A stretch of DNA of 64,000 nt from Bin127 sp965203505 (GCA_965203505.1 OZ241880.1:2604001-2668000), one strand, 5' to 3'; shown: positions 53,680-62,979, counted from the first letter of the stretch. Numbers and translations: made by a program. Notes: a model not told the origin generated them from the letters alone.

Positions 53680-54102
53680 TTGTTCATCGATACCAACGTA
53701 TTCGTTTACGCGCGACTCGCTGAGGCCCCTCAGAACCAATTGGCGAGAGTAATGCTGAGTCGCGCGTCGAAGATCGACGAGCCGATCTGCATCAGCCGTC
53801 AGATAATGCGAGAATATCTCGCCACTCTCACCAGATAACATGCCTTGACAACACATGTCTCTAGAGATGACGTTCTTGACGACATAGCGGCGATGGCCAG
53901 ACGATTCACAGTACTCGAAGGAGGCTCGGAAGTAACCGCGATTCTGTTGGAGATTTGTAGGGAAGTAAAGGTCGGCGGCCGGCAGATCCACGACGCAAAC
54001 ATCGTCGCCACTATGCTCGCACACGGCGAACAACGTCTGTTGACGTTCGACATCGCCGATTTTCGACGCTACAAGGACCGAATCGAAATACTGACCGGCT
54101 AG
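53680..54102 (+). pseudogene. PIN-domain ribonuclease gene broken by an in-frame stop
   Basis: From TTG 53680 the frame reads LFIDTNVFVYARLAEAP (PIN N-terminal Asp), then hits TAA at 53836-53838 and continues in the same frame with DDVLDDIAAMARRF, a central Asp/Glu region and HDANIVATMLAHGEQRLLTFD, the C-terminal acidic motif. A single CAA to TAA change would explain the break. The whole fold is otherwise intact, about 140 codons, so it is a young pseudogene or is read through. Confidence 0.75.
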
Positions 54103-55151
54103 TCCAATCTAAACTCCTTCCTTAACACAACCGTCCTCTCCGCCTTGTCGTACCACCCTTGCGGCGCGTAATCGCTCATGTGCATGTAGCACTTCACGTT
54201 CGCCTCGCTGGCACCCTCTGTGAACGTGAACAGCCGACTCATCGCGATGTTCTTGTGGCCGTGATACCGGGACAAAGCGGCGACGTTTACGAATGTCACG
54301 CCCCACTTCTGCTCGATGTGTGAACGCCCGCCGTGCGTATCGTCCGGGTTGGTATGCGTGTGTCCGCCGATCCAGATATCGATCGCACCAGGATTCTTCG
54401 CCAGATACGTCTCAAACGAACCAGCATCCGGCACACTACCAACGAAATACAGATACGAAGCGCCGATCGGAGCCCCATCCTCGAACCGTCCGTGATATCC
54501 GCCGTCCACTCCCTCCCACGGACCTGACGCCACGGTCGTCTCCTTCAACATGTGGTGATGCGCCGTGATGATGATCTTGTCTTGATTCGCCTCCACGTTT
54601 TCGACCCACCACTCGAAAGTCTCTTGTGTGACCGCCCCTGCTGGATATCCGCCATATTCACCGCGACCCACAGGCGGGCCACCATCGTTTCGATCGCCCA
54701 TGACCAGGAACACGATATTGCCAACCTGGAACGAATATCGTTCCCAAGTGCCGGTGATCGGATACCGCCTCCTATCCGCATGAACGCCCGAATACTCGCT
54801 ACTCTCCCCCATCGGATCGATCCACTTCCGAAACCACCACTGAGTCTCCTCCTCGACACCGCTCGCATCGTGATTTCCGACCAAGTCGTAGAAGTCTTCG
54901 CGTCCGTGTTTCGTCGACACCCCGTACTGCCGAACAACCTCCATACCTTCCTCGTCATCCGGCGGCGTCTGAGTCCCTGAATAGTCACCTGCGTTGAGCA
55001 TGATGTCCCAGTCGAACGCAGGACCGCCCTCATCGCCGCCACGTTCCGACTGCATAATCGCCTCTGCCAAACTCCGACGATTCCCGCGTTCCAAGTCCGT
55101 CCCCACGTGCGCATCGCTCCCCGCCCACAACTTGAACGACCTTTCCGTCAC
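54099..55151 (-). CDS. Metallophosphoesterase, calcineurin-like
   Basis: 350 residues from GTG, which has GGAGG five bases upstream; a TTG at 55187 would lengthen it without support. Motifs in order: SDAHVG (D-X-H), NAGDYS (GD), LVGNHD (GNHD), a mid His in ITAHHH and GGHTH near the C-terminus, all metal ligands. No signal peptide is visible. Substrate unknown. Confidence 0.88.
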   Translation of the reverse strand: MTERSFKLWAGSDAHVGTDLERGNRRSLAEAIMQSERGGDEGGPAFDWDIMLNAGDYSGTQTPPDDEEGMEVVRQYGVSTKHGREDFYDLVGNHDASGVEEETQWWFRKWIDPMGESSEYSGVHADRRRYPITGTWERYSFQVGNIVFLVMGDRNDGGPPVGRGEYGGYPAGAVTQETFEWWVENVEANQDKIIITAHHHMLKETTVASGPWEGVDGGYHGRFEDGAPIGASYLYFVGSVPDAGSFETYLAKNPGAIDIWIGGHTHTNPDDTHGGRSHIEQKWGVTFVNVAALSRYHGHKNIAMSRLFTFTEGASEANVKCYMHMSDYAPQGWYDKAERTVVLRKEFRLD

Positions 55152-55248
55152 ATTACCCTCCAAATCGGCATTCTCACCGCTCGCCAATCACAATACCTTA
55201 AACGCTCCCAGTGTCACCGATCATTGAACCGATCTTCCACGTCGGTTA

Positions 55249-55308
55249 AACCTCTGCAAACCCTCCCCCTTTCCAAGGGGAAGTAAAGGGGGTTCTACAA
55301 AGGTCTCC
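55249..55308. mobile_element. Short MITE-like element flanked by a 9-base direct repeat
   Basis: A 60-base element with imperfect inverted ends (ACCTCTGCAAACCC and its diverged complement ending ACAAAGGTCTC) around CCCCCTTT/AAAGGGGG. CGTCGGTTA occurs directly on both sides (55240-55248 and 55309-55317), as expected of a target duplication. The ends resemble those at 40553-40711. Confidence 0.6.
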
Positions 55309-55355
55309 CGTCGGTTAGAATCAAAGTTTGGGTATCCAGCCCCACTCGTCTCCGT

Positions 55356-55430
55356 TCCCGAGTAGCTCAGCGGTAGAGCAGCTGACTGTTAATCAGCGGG
55401 TCACAGGTTCGAATCCTGTCTCGGGAGCCA
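55356..55430 (+). tRNA. tRNA-Asn (GUU)
   Basis: Acceptor TCCCGAG/CTCGGGA, anticodon stem GCTGA/TCAGC around CTGTTAA (anticodon GTT), T arm ACAGGTTCGAATCCTGT and encoded CCA. Confidence 0.96.
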
Positions 55431-55442
55431 ACATCCCAGACT

Positions 55443-55766
55443 TCACACCAACTCGCCGAACACGGCTATCCAAATGCATGGCGGATCTTTGCTGGTGAAA
55501 GCGACACGATGGCGGGCGTGTGCGGGTATCAGTAGATGATCACCTGCGATTAGCTGCTTTACGTCGCCGTACTCGTATTCGAGCGACGCCTCGCCCTGGA
55601 TCAACACCACCCACTCATCAAGATCCTGGTCGTACCACTCGTCTTCTGGAGTCGTCTGACCATTTGAGATTATGCGCTCGATCCTCACTCCGCGGCTGCG
55701 GGCCAGATCGGTGAAAACCTCATCTTCGGGCAGAGGATCGGGCAGGTCGTAGATATTGACACTCAT
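55443..55766 (-). CDS. Single-domain cupin
   Basis: 107 residues. One cupin fold with the pattern DLDEWVVLIQGEASLEYEYG and the second motif AGDHLLIPAHARHRV; metal ligands are only partly present in motif 1. Likely a small metal-binding or ligand-binding cytoplasmic protein. It follows the fluoride-channel gene on the same strand after 35 bases. Confidence 0.8.
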   Translation of the reverse strand: MSVNIYDLPDPLPEDEVFTDLARSRGVRIERIISNGQTTPEDEWYDQDLDEWVVLIQGEASLEYEYGDVKQLIAGDHLLIPAHARHRVAFTSKDPPCIWIAVFGELV

Positions 55767-55801
55767 GACACTCTCCTCGAATCCTAGATTTCCACGCCTG
55801 C

Positions 55802-56188
55802 TTAAATCACCTTCCCAATCCGAAATCCCACAAACACAGCCGCCAACGCCGCCGCGTTGCTGATGAGCAGGTTCGCAACGAAAAGTGCCCAGCTACCTCC
55901 GCGGATGAACATCGCTTCATCGAACGCAAACGTCGAAAACGTTGTGAACGAACCCAGGAACCCCGTCAGCACCAACAACCGCACATTCTCAGATATCCAC
56001 TCCCGATCCTCCGCATACGCCCACACCAACCCGAACAGCAACGAACCCACCACATTCACCGTCAAAATCGCCAGCGGAAACGACGTCGGAGCATACCGCT
56101 GATACACCACCACCGTCCCATACCGCGCCAACGCCCCCGCGGCACCACCAATCGCGACGCTTAGCACCTTCTCCATCCAATAAACCAT
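55802..56188 (-). CDS. crcB: Fluoride channel CrcB/FluC
   Basis: 128 residues with four membrane segments. AIGGAAGALARYG at the start, the central LTVNVVGSLLFGLV and GFLGSFTTFSTF, which carries the Phe and Thr/Ser residues lining the fluoride pore, identify it. It works as a dual-topology dimer that lets fluoride leave the cell. I see no fluoride riboswitch upstream. ATG at 56188 or 56176 may be the start. Confidence 0.92.
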   Translation of the reverse strand: MVYWMEKVLSVAIGGAAGALARYGTVVVYQRYAPTSFPLAILTVNVVGSLLFGLVWAYAEDREWISENVRLLVLTGFLGSFTTFSTFAFDEAMFIRGGSWALFVANLLISNAAALAAVFVGFRIGKVI

Positions 56189-56216
56189 ACGCCATCACCA
56201 CCAACGTCCGCCCCTC

Positions 56217-56550
56217 CTATTCGTCGTTATCCACTTCCGTAACCGCCAGATACGCGTTGACGCCCGTATCCTCCGGATCATCCTCGCACCCCTCTGGGTT
56301 GCCGATATCCGCGCAAGGCACGTAGTAGATGGTGTTGTGGATATCCGCGATGCCGTGCTCCGAGTCGTCGTCCTCGTTGGCGGTCGCCGTGATGGTCACG
56401 CCCACGTCCCACGCGGCGGCGTATTCCGGATCCAGATTAAGGTCCAGGTTCCACCGGCTGCCCCCGGATCGGAGGGCAGTTCCACCCGGTAGGACGCCTC
56501 GCCGCCTTCGCCTGCCTGCCAGGCTGGACGGGCTCAGCGTTACCTGCTAA
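56217..56550 (-). pseudogene. Decayed Calx-beta-like adhesion domain
   Basis: In one frame VTLSPSSLAG (about 56540) and DVGVTITATANEDDD to VDNDE (to 56217) are sense. The segment between reads as sense only in another frame (EGGEASYRVELPSDPG, 56461-56510). Together these give a typical extracellular Calx-beta-type repeat with two compensating frameshifts. It lies just beyond the 3' end of the LRR gene and may be a remnant of a larger adhesin. Confidence 0.6.
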
Positions 56551-56583
56551 GTTCGCTGGGGATCGGACGGCCCCGCCCGAGCC

Positions 56584-59500
56584 TCAGCGCGACTGCGTCG
56601 GACCCGTCTTGCGTCGCCGGACGAGCAAGAACGCGAGGATTACGACCGATATGCTCAAGCCGATCAGCGCCGTCCAGAGCATCACGGTCTGAGACGGAGG
56701 TCTCACACCCCCTGCGTCCGGGGTCCCGGTGTCGTCGGGAGCTTCGGGGAACACGGTTGGGAGCGGCCTAGGCACCCCGGCCGTGCCGACTGCGACGATG
56801 GCGGGCACCGTGCTCAAGTGTCCGCAGACCTTGGTTCCGTATGTCGAGAGCCGCACACGGCTCGAGAGTATCGTCAGCGAATCATCGGTGTTCATCGCCA
56901 CCATCGCCAAGTCGGAAATGTTGGAGCGAAGTTCCAATGGCAGCGGCAAGCAGACGTCGAGGTGACTGTTCAACCCGTAGGGACCTTCCACGCGTCGACC
57001 TGAGGCGTCGACAGCGTCGATGGCGTACCAGTCGCCGCCCGGCGTGTATCTTCCATACGTCACGCCCTCGTTCGAGGCGGGACCGGCTTGTGACATCCTA
57101 AGTCCGATCAACTCGCCGTTCGGCACCACGCCCGCATCCGCGGAGATTGTAACGCCATCGCCTTCGAACGTGCCACCCTCTTCGGGCGTGAAGACCTCGT
57201 ACTGACGCCCCTCGGCGTCGACCAGCACCGACGGAATCACCCCTACAGGATTCTTCGGTGCTGGTCGCTCTTCGGGATCCGCCGAGGAGCGTCTGACGAT
57301 GATGGTGAACTTCGCCGAGCATCTCTCGTCGAAGTCTTCCCCGGCAAGACACGCGCCGGACGGTGAAGTTGCCGTCACGGTGTGCGTGCCGGGATTCGAC
57401 GGAGCGGTGTAGATGATGATGTTTGCACGGTCCGAGGCTTTGAAAGTGCCTGCGGCAACGCCGTCGTCCCAGGCGAACACGTGACCGTCGCCGAGGTCGT
57501 TGTCGTGGATGTCCTGGCGACCGTAGATGTCGAAGCTCAGCTGGACCTTGTCGCCCGCGGAGACCGTCACCGAGCGTATCGAGGGCTCGATGCGGGAGAT
57601 ACGGGAGATCGACCCGGGTCCGGACGAAACCAGGTCGACAATCGCGGCGGCGAAGACGCTGAACCGGTCGGTCGCGCCGCACAACGCGACATATCCGTCG
57701 CCGGGGGCGTAGCCCGCCGGATGATCGACCAGGGGAAGAACCCTCCATGCACCTTCGCCTGACTCGTGGAGCAGAACCAGCTCCTGATCGTCGTTGAGCG
57801 TCGTGGATTCGGGAACCGGGACACACACCACGGCTGGTGAGGTCGTAGACCCTTCGACGGGTTCACCGTCGGCGTCGCGGAATTCGACTTCGACGTCTAC
57901 CTGAGTGACGACGTTGACGACGCGCGCGATCCTCGGATGCGGTGGCAGATGGAGTTTGACCGAGGACGGAGACAGCGACACGCTGGACATCTCCTCGTCC
58001 GCTCCCTGCGGTACGTCGATCTTCAGGAAGTAGGAACGGCCGCCGATCATGACCGACCGCCCCTGGGTTGCGAATTCGGAGGCGACGAGACCCACATTCG
58101 TCTCGTCGGGAAGACCCGAGGGGAGCTGTCCCTCGAGCAAGTTACCCGCCAGACGCAGGTCATAGAGCAACACCAGATTGCTGAAGTTCGACGGAATCGT
58201 GCCCGTGAGTCGGTTGTCTTGCAACCAGAGCACTAGAAGATCGGTGTGCTGTTCGCCGATCCAGTCCGGGATCGGTCCTTTGAGGCCGCTTTCGTGGAGA
58301 AAGAGCTGTTCAAACGAATAGGTTGGAGATTCCAGATTCAAGCGGCCGCTCGCCTCGAACATCGACCAGTCGAGTTCGAGGTCATTGCCGCCCAGGCCGA
58401 GGTTTATCAGCTCAGTCAAACCAGTCAGATCCGGCAACCCGCCCGTGAGCTGGTTGTCGTGAAGCATCAGAGTATCCAGGTAGAAGAGACCGCCGAGCTC
58501 GGGCGGGATTCCACCCGTCAGCTGGTTGCCGTGGAGAACTAGATGCGACAAGTCGGTGAGTCCGCCCAGCGCGGGCGGGATCGCGCCTGTGAGATCGTTG
58601 CCGTTGAGATACAGGATGACCAGGTTGGAGAGATCGCCCAACTCGGGCGGGATTTCGCCTGTGAGTTCGTTGCCGCTGAGCAACAGTCTAGTCACTTCGG
58701 CGAGACTGCCCAGCTCGGGCGGGATTTCGCCCGTCAGCCGGTTGTTATCGAGATATAGAAACTCCAGGGTGGTGAAGTTGCCCAGCTCAGGCGGGATCTC
58801 GCCCGTCAGCCGGTTGTTGGTGAGTATCAGAGAGAACATGGTGGTGATATCGCCCAGTTCGGACGGGATTTCGCCCGTCAGATCGTTGTTTTGGAGTTGC
58901 AGCCGAAGCAGGTTGGCGATATTGCCCAGTTCGGACGGGATTTCGCCCGTCAGATCGTTGTTGTCAAGAAACAGGTGGTACAGTTTGGCGAGATCGCCCA
59001 GCTCGGGCGGGATCTTCCCCGTCAGCAGGTTGTCTGAGAGACGCATAACGCCCAGTTCGGCGAGGTTGCCCAGCTCGGACGGGATTTCGCCCTCAAGCAG
59101 GTTGTCGCTGAGAAACAGGTATTCCAGTTCGGCGAGGTTGCCCAGTTCGGACGGGATTTCGCCCTCAAGCAGGTTTTCGTCGAGATATAGCTTAGCCAGT
59201 TCGGCGAGGTTGCCCAGCTCGGACGGGATTTCTCCAGTCAGACGGTTGTCGTTGAGAAACAGATCGGCCAGATCGGTGAGGCCGCCCAGCTCGGGTGGTA
59301 TTTCGCCCTCGAGCAGGTTTTCGTCGAGACGCAGCTCAGTCAGATGGGCAAGATCACCAAGATCGTCAGGGATTTCGCCAGTCAGACGGTTGTCGTTGAG
59401 ATATATCCTAGTCAGCTCGGTGAGGCCGCCCAGCCCGTGCGGGATCTCGCCAGTCAGATGGTTGCTCCAGAGGTCCAGCGCTGTCACGCGCCCGTCGTTG

Positions 59501-60600
59501 TTCGTCACTACGCCGTACCACGAGCTAATATCAGCGGAGGTCTTCCAATTGTCGTTTAGAAGCCAAGACGGACCGCCCGTCGCTTCGTAGAAGGTTTCGA
59601 GTATCTCCCGGTCGATTGGGGACCCCGGCAGGGGCGCCCTTTGGAGGCGCAGTATCACGGTCTGGCCGTCGATCCAGTCCAAGGTTACCCCTGAAAATTC
59701 GACCTCGTCGGAAGACCAAGTTCCGTCCTTGAGGTTGAACGTCGTGTCGCCGACGGACAACGTGTAACCCTCCTGGAACGCCGACGGCGGCGACACGTCG
59801 AATACCGTAAGCATCACTTCGGATGACGTATCGACATAGAACACCGTGATCGTGTAGTCCGTGTCTTCATACGTGAAGGTAGTGTCGGTGAGGGCCGTGC
59901 TGCAGTTATCTTGGCCGGGGTCACGGTCGTCGCAACCCTCGAAAGGGGCGGACACGTCCACCGTCAGCGTCGCCGACCAGAGGGCCTCGGGCATCTCTGC
60001 GATGCTCATCAACACGTTCTCGTCGTCGATCCAGTCCAGGACTACCCCTGAAAATACGACCCGAATGTCGACGCCGTTGTTGACCCAGGTTCCGTCCTTG
60101 AGGTCGAACATCGTGTCGCCGACGGACAACGTGTAACCCTGCTGGAACGCCGACGGCGGAAACACGCTGAATTCCATAATCATCTCTCTGGTTGACGTAT
60201 CGACAAAGAATTGCGTAATCGTGTAGTCCGTGCCTTCATACGTGAAGGTAGTGTCGGTGAGGGCTGTGCTGCAGTCATCTTGGCTGCTGTCATAGTCGTC
60301 GCAACCCTCGTAAGGGGCGGACACGTCCACCGTCAACGTGGCCGACCAGAGGGCCTCGGGATCCGCCTGCGCCGGTGGCGGCTGCTGGACGAGGAGCAAG
60401 GCAAGCAGCGTCAGCGTTACCAGGCCTAGCAGCAACGCGCGACCGGACGGACCGCGCCGCTGTTCAGGGTCCGCTAACCCCTGTGCGAGGTGGGTTGAGC
60501 ATCGGGAATGGGGGGGGGCGGTAATAGCAGAACTAATGCGGGATGCATCGCCCGCGAATTTCGATCCGTCATTCAGCATGTGGAGTGTGTGCTCCCTCAT
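56584..60600 (-). CDS. Large leucine-rich-repeat surface protein
   Basis: 1338 residues. Signal or anchor segment (ALLLGLVTLTLLALLLV, about 54-70), two tandem domains of about 115 residues starting LWSATLTVDVSAP, then about 20 plant-type 24-residue repeats of the form LTGEIPPELGNL.L..L.L..N (about 370-830), Ig-like regions, and a C-terminal membrane helix with basic tail (LIGLSISVVILAFLLVRRRK). Thus exported and anchored, probably adhesive. A run of nine G (60510-60518 on the + strand) sits in the codons before the signal segment. The first ATG lacks a good ribosome site. Confidence 0.8.
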   Translation of the reverse strand: MREHTLHMLNDGSKFAGDASRISSAITAPPHSRCSTHLAQGLADPEQRRGPSGRALLLGLVTLTLLALLLVQQPPPAQADPEALWSATLTVDVSAPYEGCDDYDSSQDDCSTALTDTTFTYEGTDYTITQFFVDTSTREMIMEFSVFPPSAFQQGYTLSVGDTMFDLKDGTWVNNGVDIRVVFSGVVLDWIDDENVLMSIAEMPEALWSATLTVDVSAPFEGCDDRDPGQDNCSTALTDTTFTYEDTDYTITVFYVDTSSEVMLTVFDVSPPSAFQEGYTLSVGDTTFNLKDGTWSSDEVEFSGVTLDWIDGQTVILRLQRAPLPGSPIDREILETFYEATGGPSWLLNDNWKTSADISSWYGVVTNNDGRVTALDLWSNHLTGEIPHGLGGLTELTRIYLNDNRLTGEIPDDLGDLAHLTELRLDENLLEGEIPPELGGLTDLADLFLNDNRLTGEIPSELGNLAELAKLYLDENLLEGEIPSELGNLAELEYLFLSDNLLEGEIPSELGNLAELGVMRLSDNLLTGKIPPELGDLAKLYHLFLDNNDLTGEIPSELGNIANLLRLQLQNNDLTGEIPSELGDITTMFSLILTNNRLTGEIPPELGNFTTLEFLYLDNNRLTGEIPPELGSLAEVTRLLLSGNELTGEIPPELGDLSNLVILYLNGNDLTGAIPPALGGLTDLSHLVLHGNQLTGGIPPELGGLFYLDTLMLHDNQLTGGLPDLTGLTELINLGLGGNDLELDWSMFEASGRLNLESPTYSFEQLFLHESGLKGPIPDWIGEQHTDLLVLWLQDNRLTGTIPSNFSNLVLLYDLRLAGNLLEGQLPSGLPDETNVGLVASEFATQGRSVMIGGRSYFLKIDVPQGADEEMSSVSLSPSSVKLHLPPHPRIARVVNVVTQVDVEVEFRDADGEPVEGSTTSPAVVCVPVPESTTLNDDQELVLLHESGEGAWRVLPLVDHPAGYAPGDGYVALCGATDRFSVFAAAIVDLVSSGPGSISRISRIEPSIRSVTVSAGDKVQLSFDIYGRQDIHDNDLGDGHVFAWDDGVAAGTFKASDRANIIIYTAPSNPGTHTVTATSPSGACLAGEDFDERCSAKFTIIVRRSSADPEERPAPKNPVGVIPSVLVDAEGRQYEVFTPEEGGTFEGDGVTISADAGVVPNGELIGLRMSQAGPASNEGVTYGRYTPGGDWYAIDAVDASGRRVEGPYGLNSHLDVCLPLPLELRSNISDLAMVAMNTDDSLTILSSRVRLSTYGTKVCGHLSTVPAIVAVGTAGVPRPLPTVFPEAPDDTGTPDAGGVRPPSQTVMLWTALIGLSISVVILAFLLVRRRKTGPTQSR

Positions 60601-60789
60601 TCGAGAAAATCGCAGTCCCGAGCGATGCGGTCCGGCTCAACATCAAACTGACATTGAGATGATCGGTACATGATTTCGAGACACATGATACATAGTATCA
60701 ACAAGTACCCATCAGATTTTACATCACAAATCCCAAAAACATAACTATCCTGCGATAAATATCTAATCTCTCATGATTCTCTATGACAA

Positions 60790-61000
60790 ACTCCGCGGGG
60801 GCGATCCCTCGTGATCGCCCCACCGTCCCCTTTCGCCCAGCGAAAGGGGACGCGGAGCCCAAGAGACCGACACAAGAACGCAGGGGTATGCCCGGGGCGG
60901 CAGGGTTTCCCCCGCTCGCGGGGAAATGTGCCACGCAGAGTGACTACGGCTACGACGTGGCAGAAGGACGAAGGGGGCGCGAACCCTTCAATCCCAAAAA
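60790..61000. repeat. Composite of dispersed repeats
   Basis: Part of the gene-free stretch 60601-61703. Contains GGGGCGATC/GATCGCCCC, CCCCTTTCG/CGAAAGGGG, then GTATGCCCGGGGCGGC, TTTCCCCCGCTCGCGGGG and GAAGGACGAAGG, in the same order as at 28946-29070. Inside the last block a 34-base palindrome-ended piece (TGCCACG to CGTGGCA) interrupts what is continuous in other copies. Confidence 0.7.
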
Positions 61001-61289
61001 TCCCAATTCATATTTGACTCTCGCAACATCCGTGCTAATATAGAAACTGTTAACAACATTCATCGCCGCGCCGACGGGTGCGGAAACCTCTATACACCAC
61101 CCTGCCGACCACCGGGATAAGCGAAAGACAGTGAAGATCAATACGCAAGACAATCACCGTCGCTGGCGACGCCCCGCATCGAATGAAAGGCCAGATGAAA
61201 CCTCGGCTGGGACCGTTAGAAACGAACGCTGCTACAAGGTCCAGCCGCGTCGCACGAAGCAGGCGACGCAACACGAGCCAGCAGGCATA

Positions 61290-61703
61290 ACCACCCTTTC
61301 GTTCTGCGAAGGGGACGCGATCCCTTTCTCCCTCCCCCTCCCAGGGGGAGATTCAGAGGGGGTACGCAGGGGATGCCCGTCAAAGGGCTGGGCGAACGTT
61401 CGTGAATCCGGAAGACGTCGGCCCTCACTCGCTGCGAGGGCCTAGGCTACAGCACCAGCTCGGGTTCAACCGAGCGATGGTGGACGGTGAACCTTCTGTC
61501 ACGCACGAGCGGACAGCCGTCCTCCTGGCCCGCGGTCTGGCGACGCGGGCGGACGCTGGACCAAAGGAAGGATCCATTCCAACACCCCGCAACCGCGGCG
61601 ATGGAATCCACACCCTCTTCACAACGAAGAGGACCCCAATCACGGGCGAACACCTATGGCCGCCCACCAACCCACCCCTTGGGGCAAACCCTCGCGCCCG
61701 CTT
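61290..61703. other. Repeat fragment and unexplained GC-rich sequence
   Basis: 61290-61385 holds repeat pieces (CCCTTTCGTTCTGCGAAGGG, CTCCCCCTCCCAGGGGGAG, GTACGCAGGGGATGCCCGTC) related to the interior of the MITE-like element at 40553. 61386-61703 has open frames on both strands but no recognisable protein, start signal or structure; I cannot assign it. Confidence 0.4.
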
Positions 61704-62444
61704 TCAATCAACAATCACCCTGGGCGGTGGGTTCAGCACCGGGTGGATAGCCAGAAGCTTGCTCGGGGCATCGGATGGGTTGTTCGTCGCGTGGCGAATC
61801 GTCGGCTCGCACAGAAATACGTCGCCGGCGGGTAGTGGGACACCCACCTCGTCGCCGTAAACCGCCGTCATCGAACCCTCGATGCAAAACATCGTCTCCT
61901 CATGCGCCGGATGGTAATGGTTCGGCGTCAGCGTACCCGGCGAAAACGAAAGCTCGCTGAAATACGAACTCGTCGCCCCTCGGCTGTCATCTACCATGTC
62001 AACGCGCATGACGCCGGGCGCGAACTCAAAAGCCTCGTACTCGGCACGGATAAGGACGTTCTCACCGGGACTCCCATCCGATACCTCAGGCGCGCTAACC
62101 TCCACGCGCTCCGGCGAGGGATCCGGAGTCATCGTCACGATGCGCGCCGGCGAACCGCCGGTGTTCTCGACCGACATCCCCACGCCCTTCGCCACGAGCA
62201 CACAATCCCCAGACGTCAGCGAATATCGCTTCGACCCCTCAGTGAACACCACATCACCCGAATAGATGAACCAAGACTCCTCATGCGAATTATTCGCCTG
62301 ATACGGCGTCGACCCGCCCGGCTGCAAAGTCACCTCCAACACCGTCATCATCTTCGAACCCGTCGACCCACCCGACATCACCCGAATCTCAACATCCGCA
62401 CAAGGCGAACTAACCTCCTGCTCCCCACGACGATTGATCCCCAT
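61704..62444 (-). CDS. Bicupin-fold protein
   Basis: 246 residues from ATG 62444, with GGAAGG upstream; a TTG at 62462 would overlap that site. Two cupin halves: NNSHEESWFIYSGDVVF and HYHPAHEETMFCIEGSM, both with plausible His/Glu metal ligands. It could be a (S)-ureidoglycine aminohydrolase-like or sugar-related enzyme; I cannot decide. Not closely similar to the bicupins at 31.3-32.9 kb. Confidence 0.75.
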   Translation of the reverse strand: MGINRRGEQEVSSPCADVEIRVMSGGSTGSKMMTVLEVTLQPGGSTPYQANNSHEESWFIYSGDVVFTEGSKRYSLTSGDCVLVAKGVGMSVENTGGSPARIVTMTPDPSPERVEVSAPEVSDGSPGENVLIRAEYEAFEFAPGVMRVDMVDDSRGATSSYFSELSFSPGTLTPNHYHPAHEETMFCIEGSMTAVYGDEVGVPLPAGDVFLCEPTIRHATNNPSDAPSKLLAIHPVLNPPPRVIVD

Positions 62445-62554
62445 CTCGTCCCTTCCTTTCAAACAGAAGCCAACAACAAACTGGCAACAATCTTAAATCC
62501 CAACCACCACCGTCATACCTGCATCCCACATGTCGTCACCCCTGCAATCCAAAA

Positions 62555-62640
62555 GTCATACCGGCGAAAGCCGGTATCCAGAGGGGAACGGCCGAGTTTC
62601 CCCCGCTCGCGGGGGAAATGTCCGAAGGACAAAGGGGGCA
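62555..62640. repeat. Dispersed palindromic repeats
   Basis: A palindromic copy with ATACCGG/CCGGTAT arms (62555-62586) is followed by TTTCCCCCGCTCGCGGGGGA and CCGAAGGACAAAGGGGGC. The arm change on both sides keeps the stem, that is, it covaries relative to the ATTCCGG/CCGGAAT copies. Confidence 0.75.
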
Positions 62641-62666
62641 CCAGCCCGACCACTCCGACACCCGTA

Positions 62667-62855
62667 TCAGTCAGACGATTCTTCAAACAATCCGGGATCG
62701 ACTTCTCTCGCCGGTCGCGCCCGTTCGAACCACTCGTCGTCCAACTCGAACGCATCAGGATCGGCAGCGATTCCCGCATCTATAGCCGCCTGCTCACCAT
62801 GCAGTGTCTTGATCTCTTCGAATGTCTTATCAGCCAACTCATCGCGTTTGAGCAT
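62667..62855 (-). CDS. Small BrnA-like protein
   Basis: 62 residues from ATG 62853-62855, with GAGGAAAG upstream. AAIDAGIAADPDAFELDDEWFERARPA resembles the N-terminal part of BrnA-type antitoxins, but the DNA-binding C-terminus is absent and no BrnT toxin gene is next to it. It may be a stand-alone small protein or a shortened antitoxin. Confidence 0.55.
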   Translation of the reverse strand: MLKRDELADKTFEEIKTLHGEQAAIDAGIAADPDAFELDDEWFERARPAREVDPGLFEESSD

Positions 62856-62947
62856 AGAGTCTTTCCTCACGTCGATTGGCCTTCCTAAAACTCTAAAGCT
62901 GATGATACGCCGTTTCTCACCTCGAAAGACACAAACCACCACCACAT

Positions 62948-62979
62948 GTCATCCCGGCGAAAGCCGGGAACCAGAGGGG
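62948..62979. repeat. Dispersed palindromic repeat
   Basis: ATCCCGG-CGAAAG-CCGGGA core followed by ACCAGAGGGG. Another copy of the family with altered but still paired arms, just after the histidine phosphatase gene. Confidence 0.75.

Noticed and set aside
56189..56216. Fluoride riboswitch upstream of the fluoride channel gene
   Set aside because: The short region upstream of the crcB start does not contain the expected conserved core.
58526..59590. A 354-codon + strand open frame
   Set aside because: It is antisense to the LRR array; its repeats mirror those of the true gene and it has no start signal.
61402..61860. 152-codon open frame in the repeat-rich gap
   Set aside because: No ribosome site, no recognisable domain, and it runs antisense into the well-supported bicupin gene.
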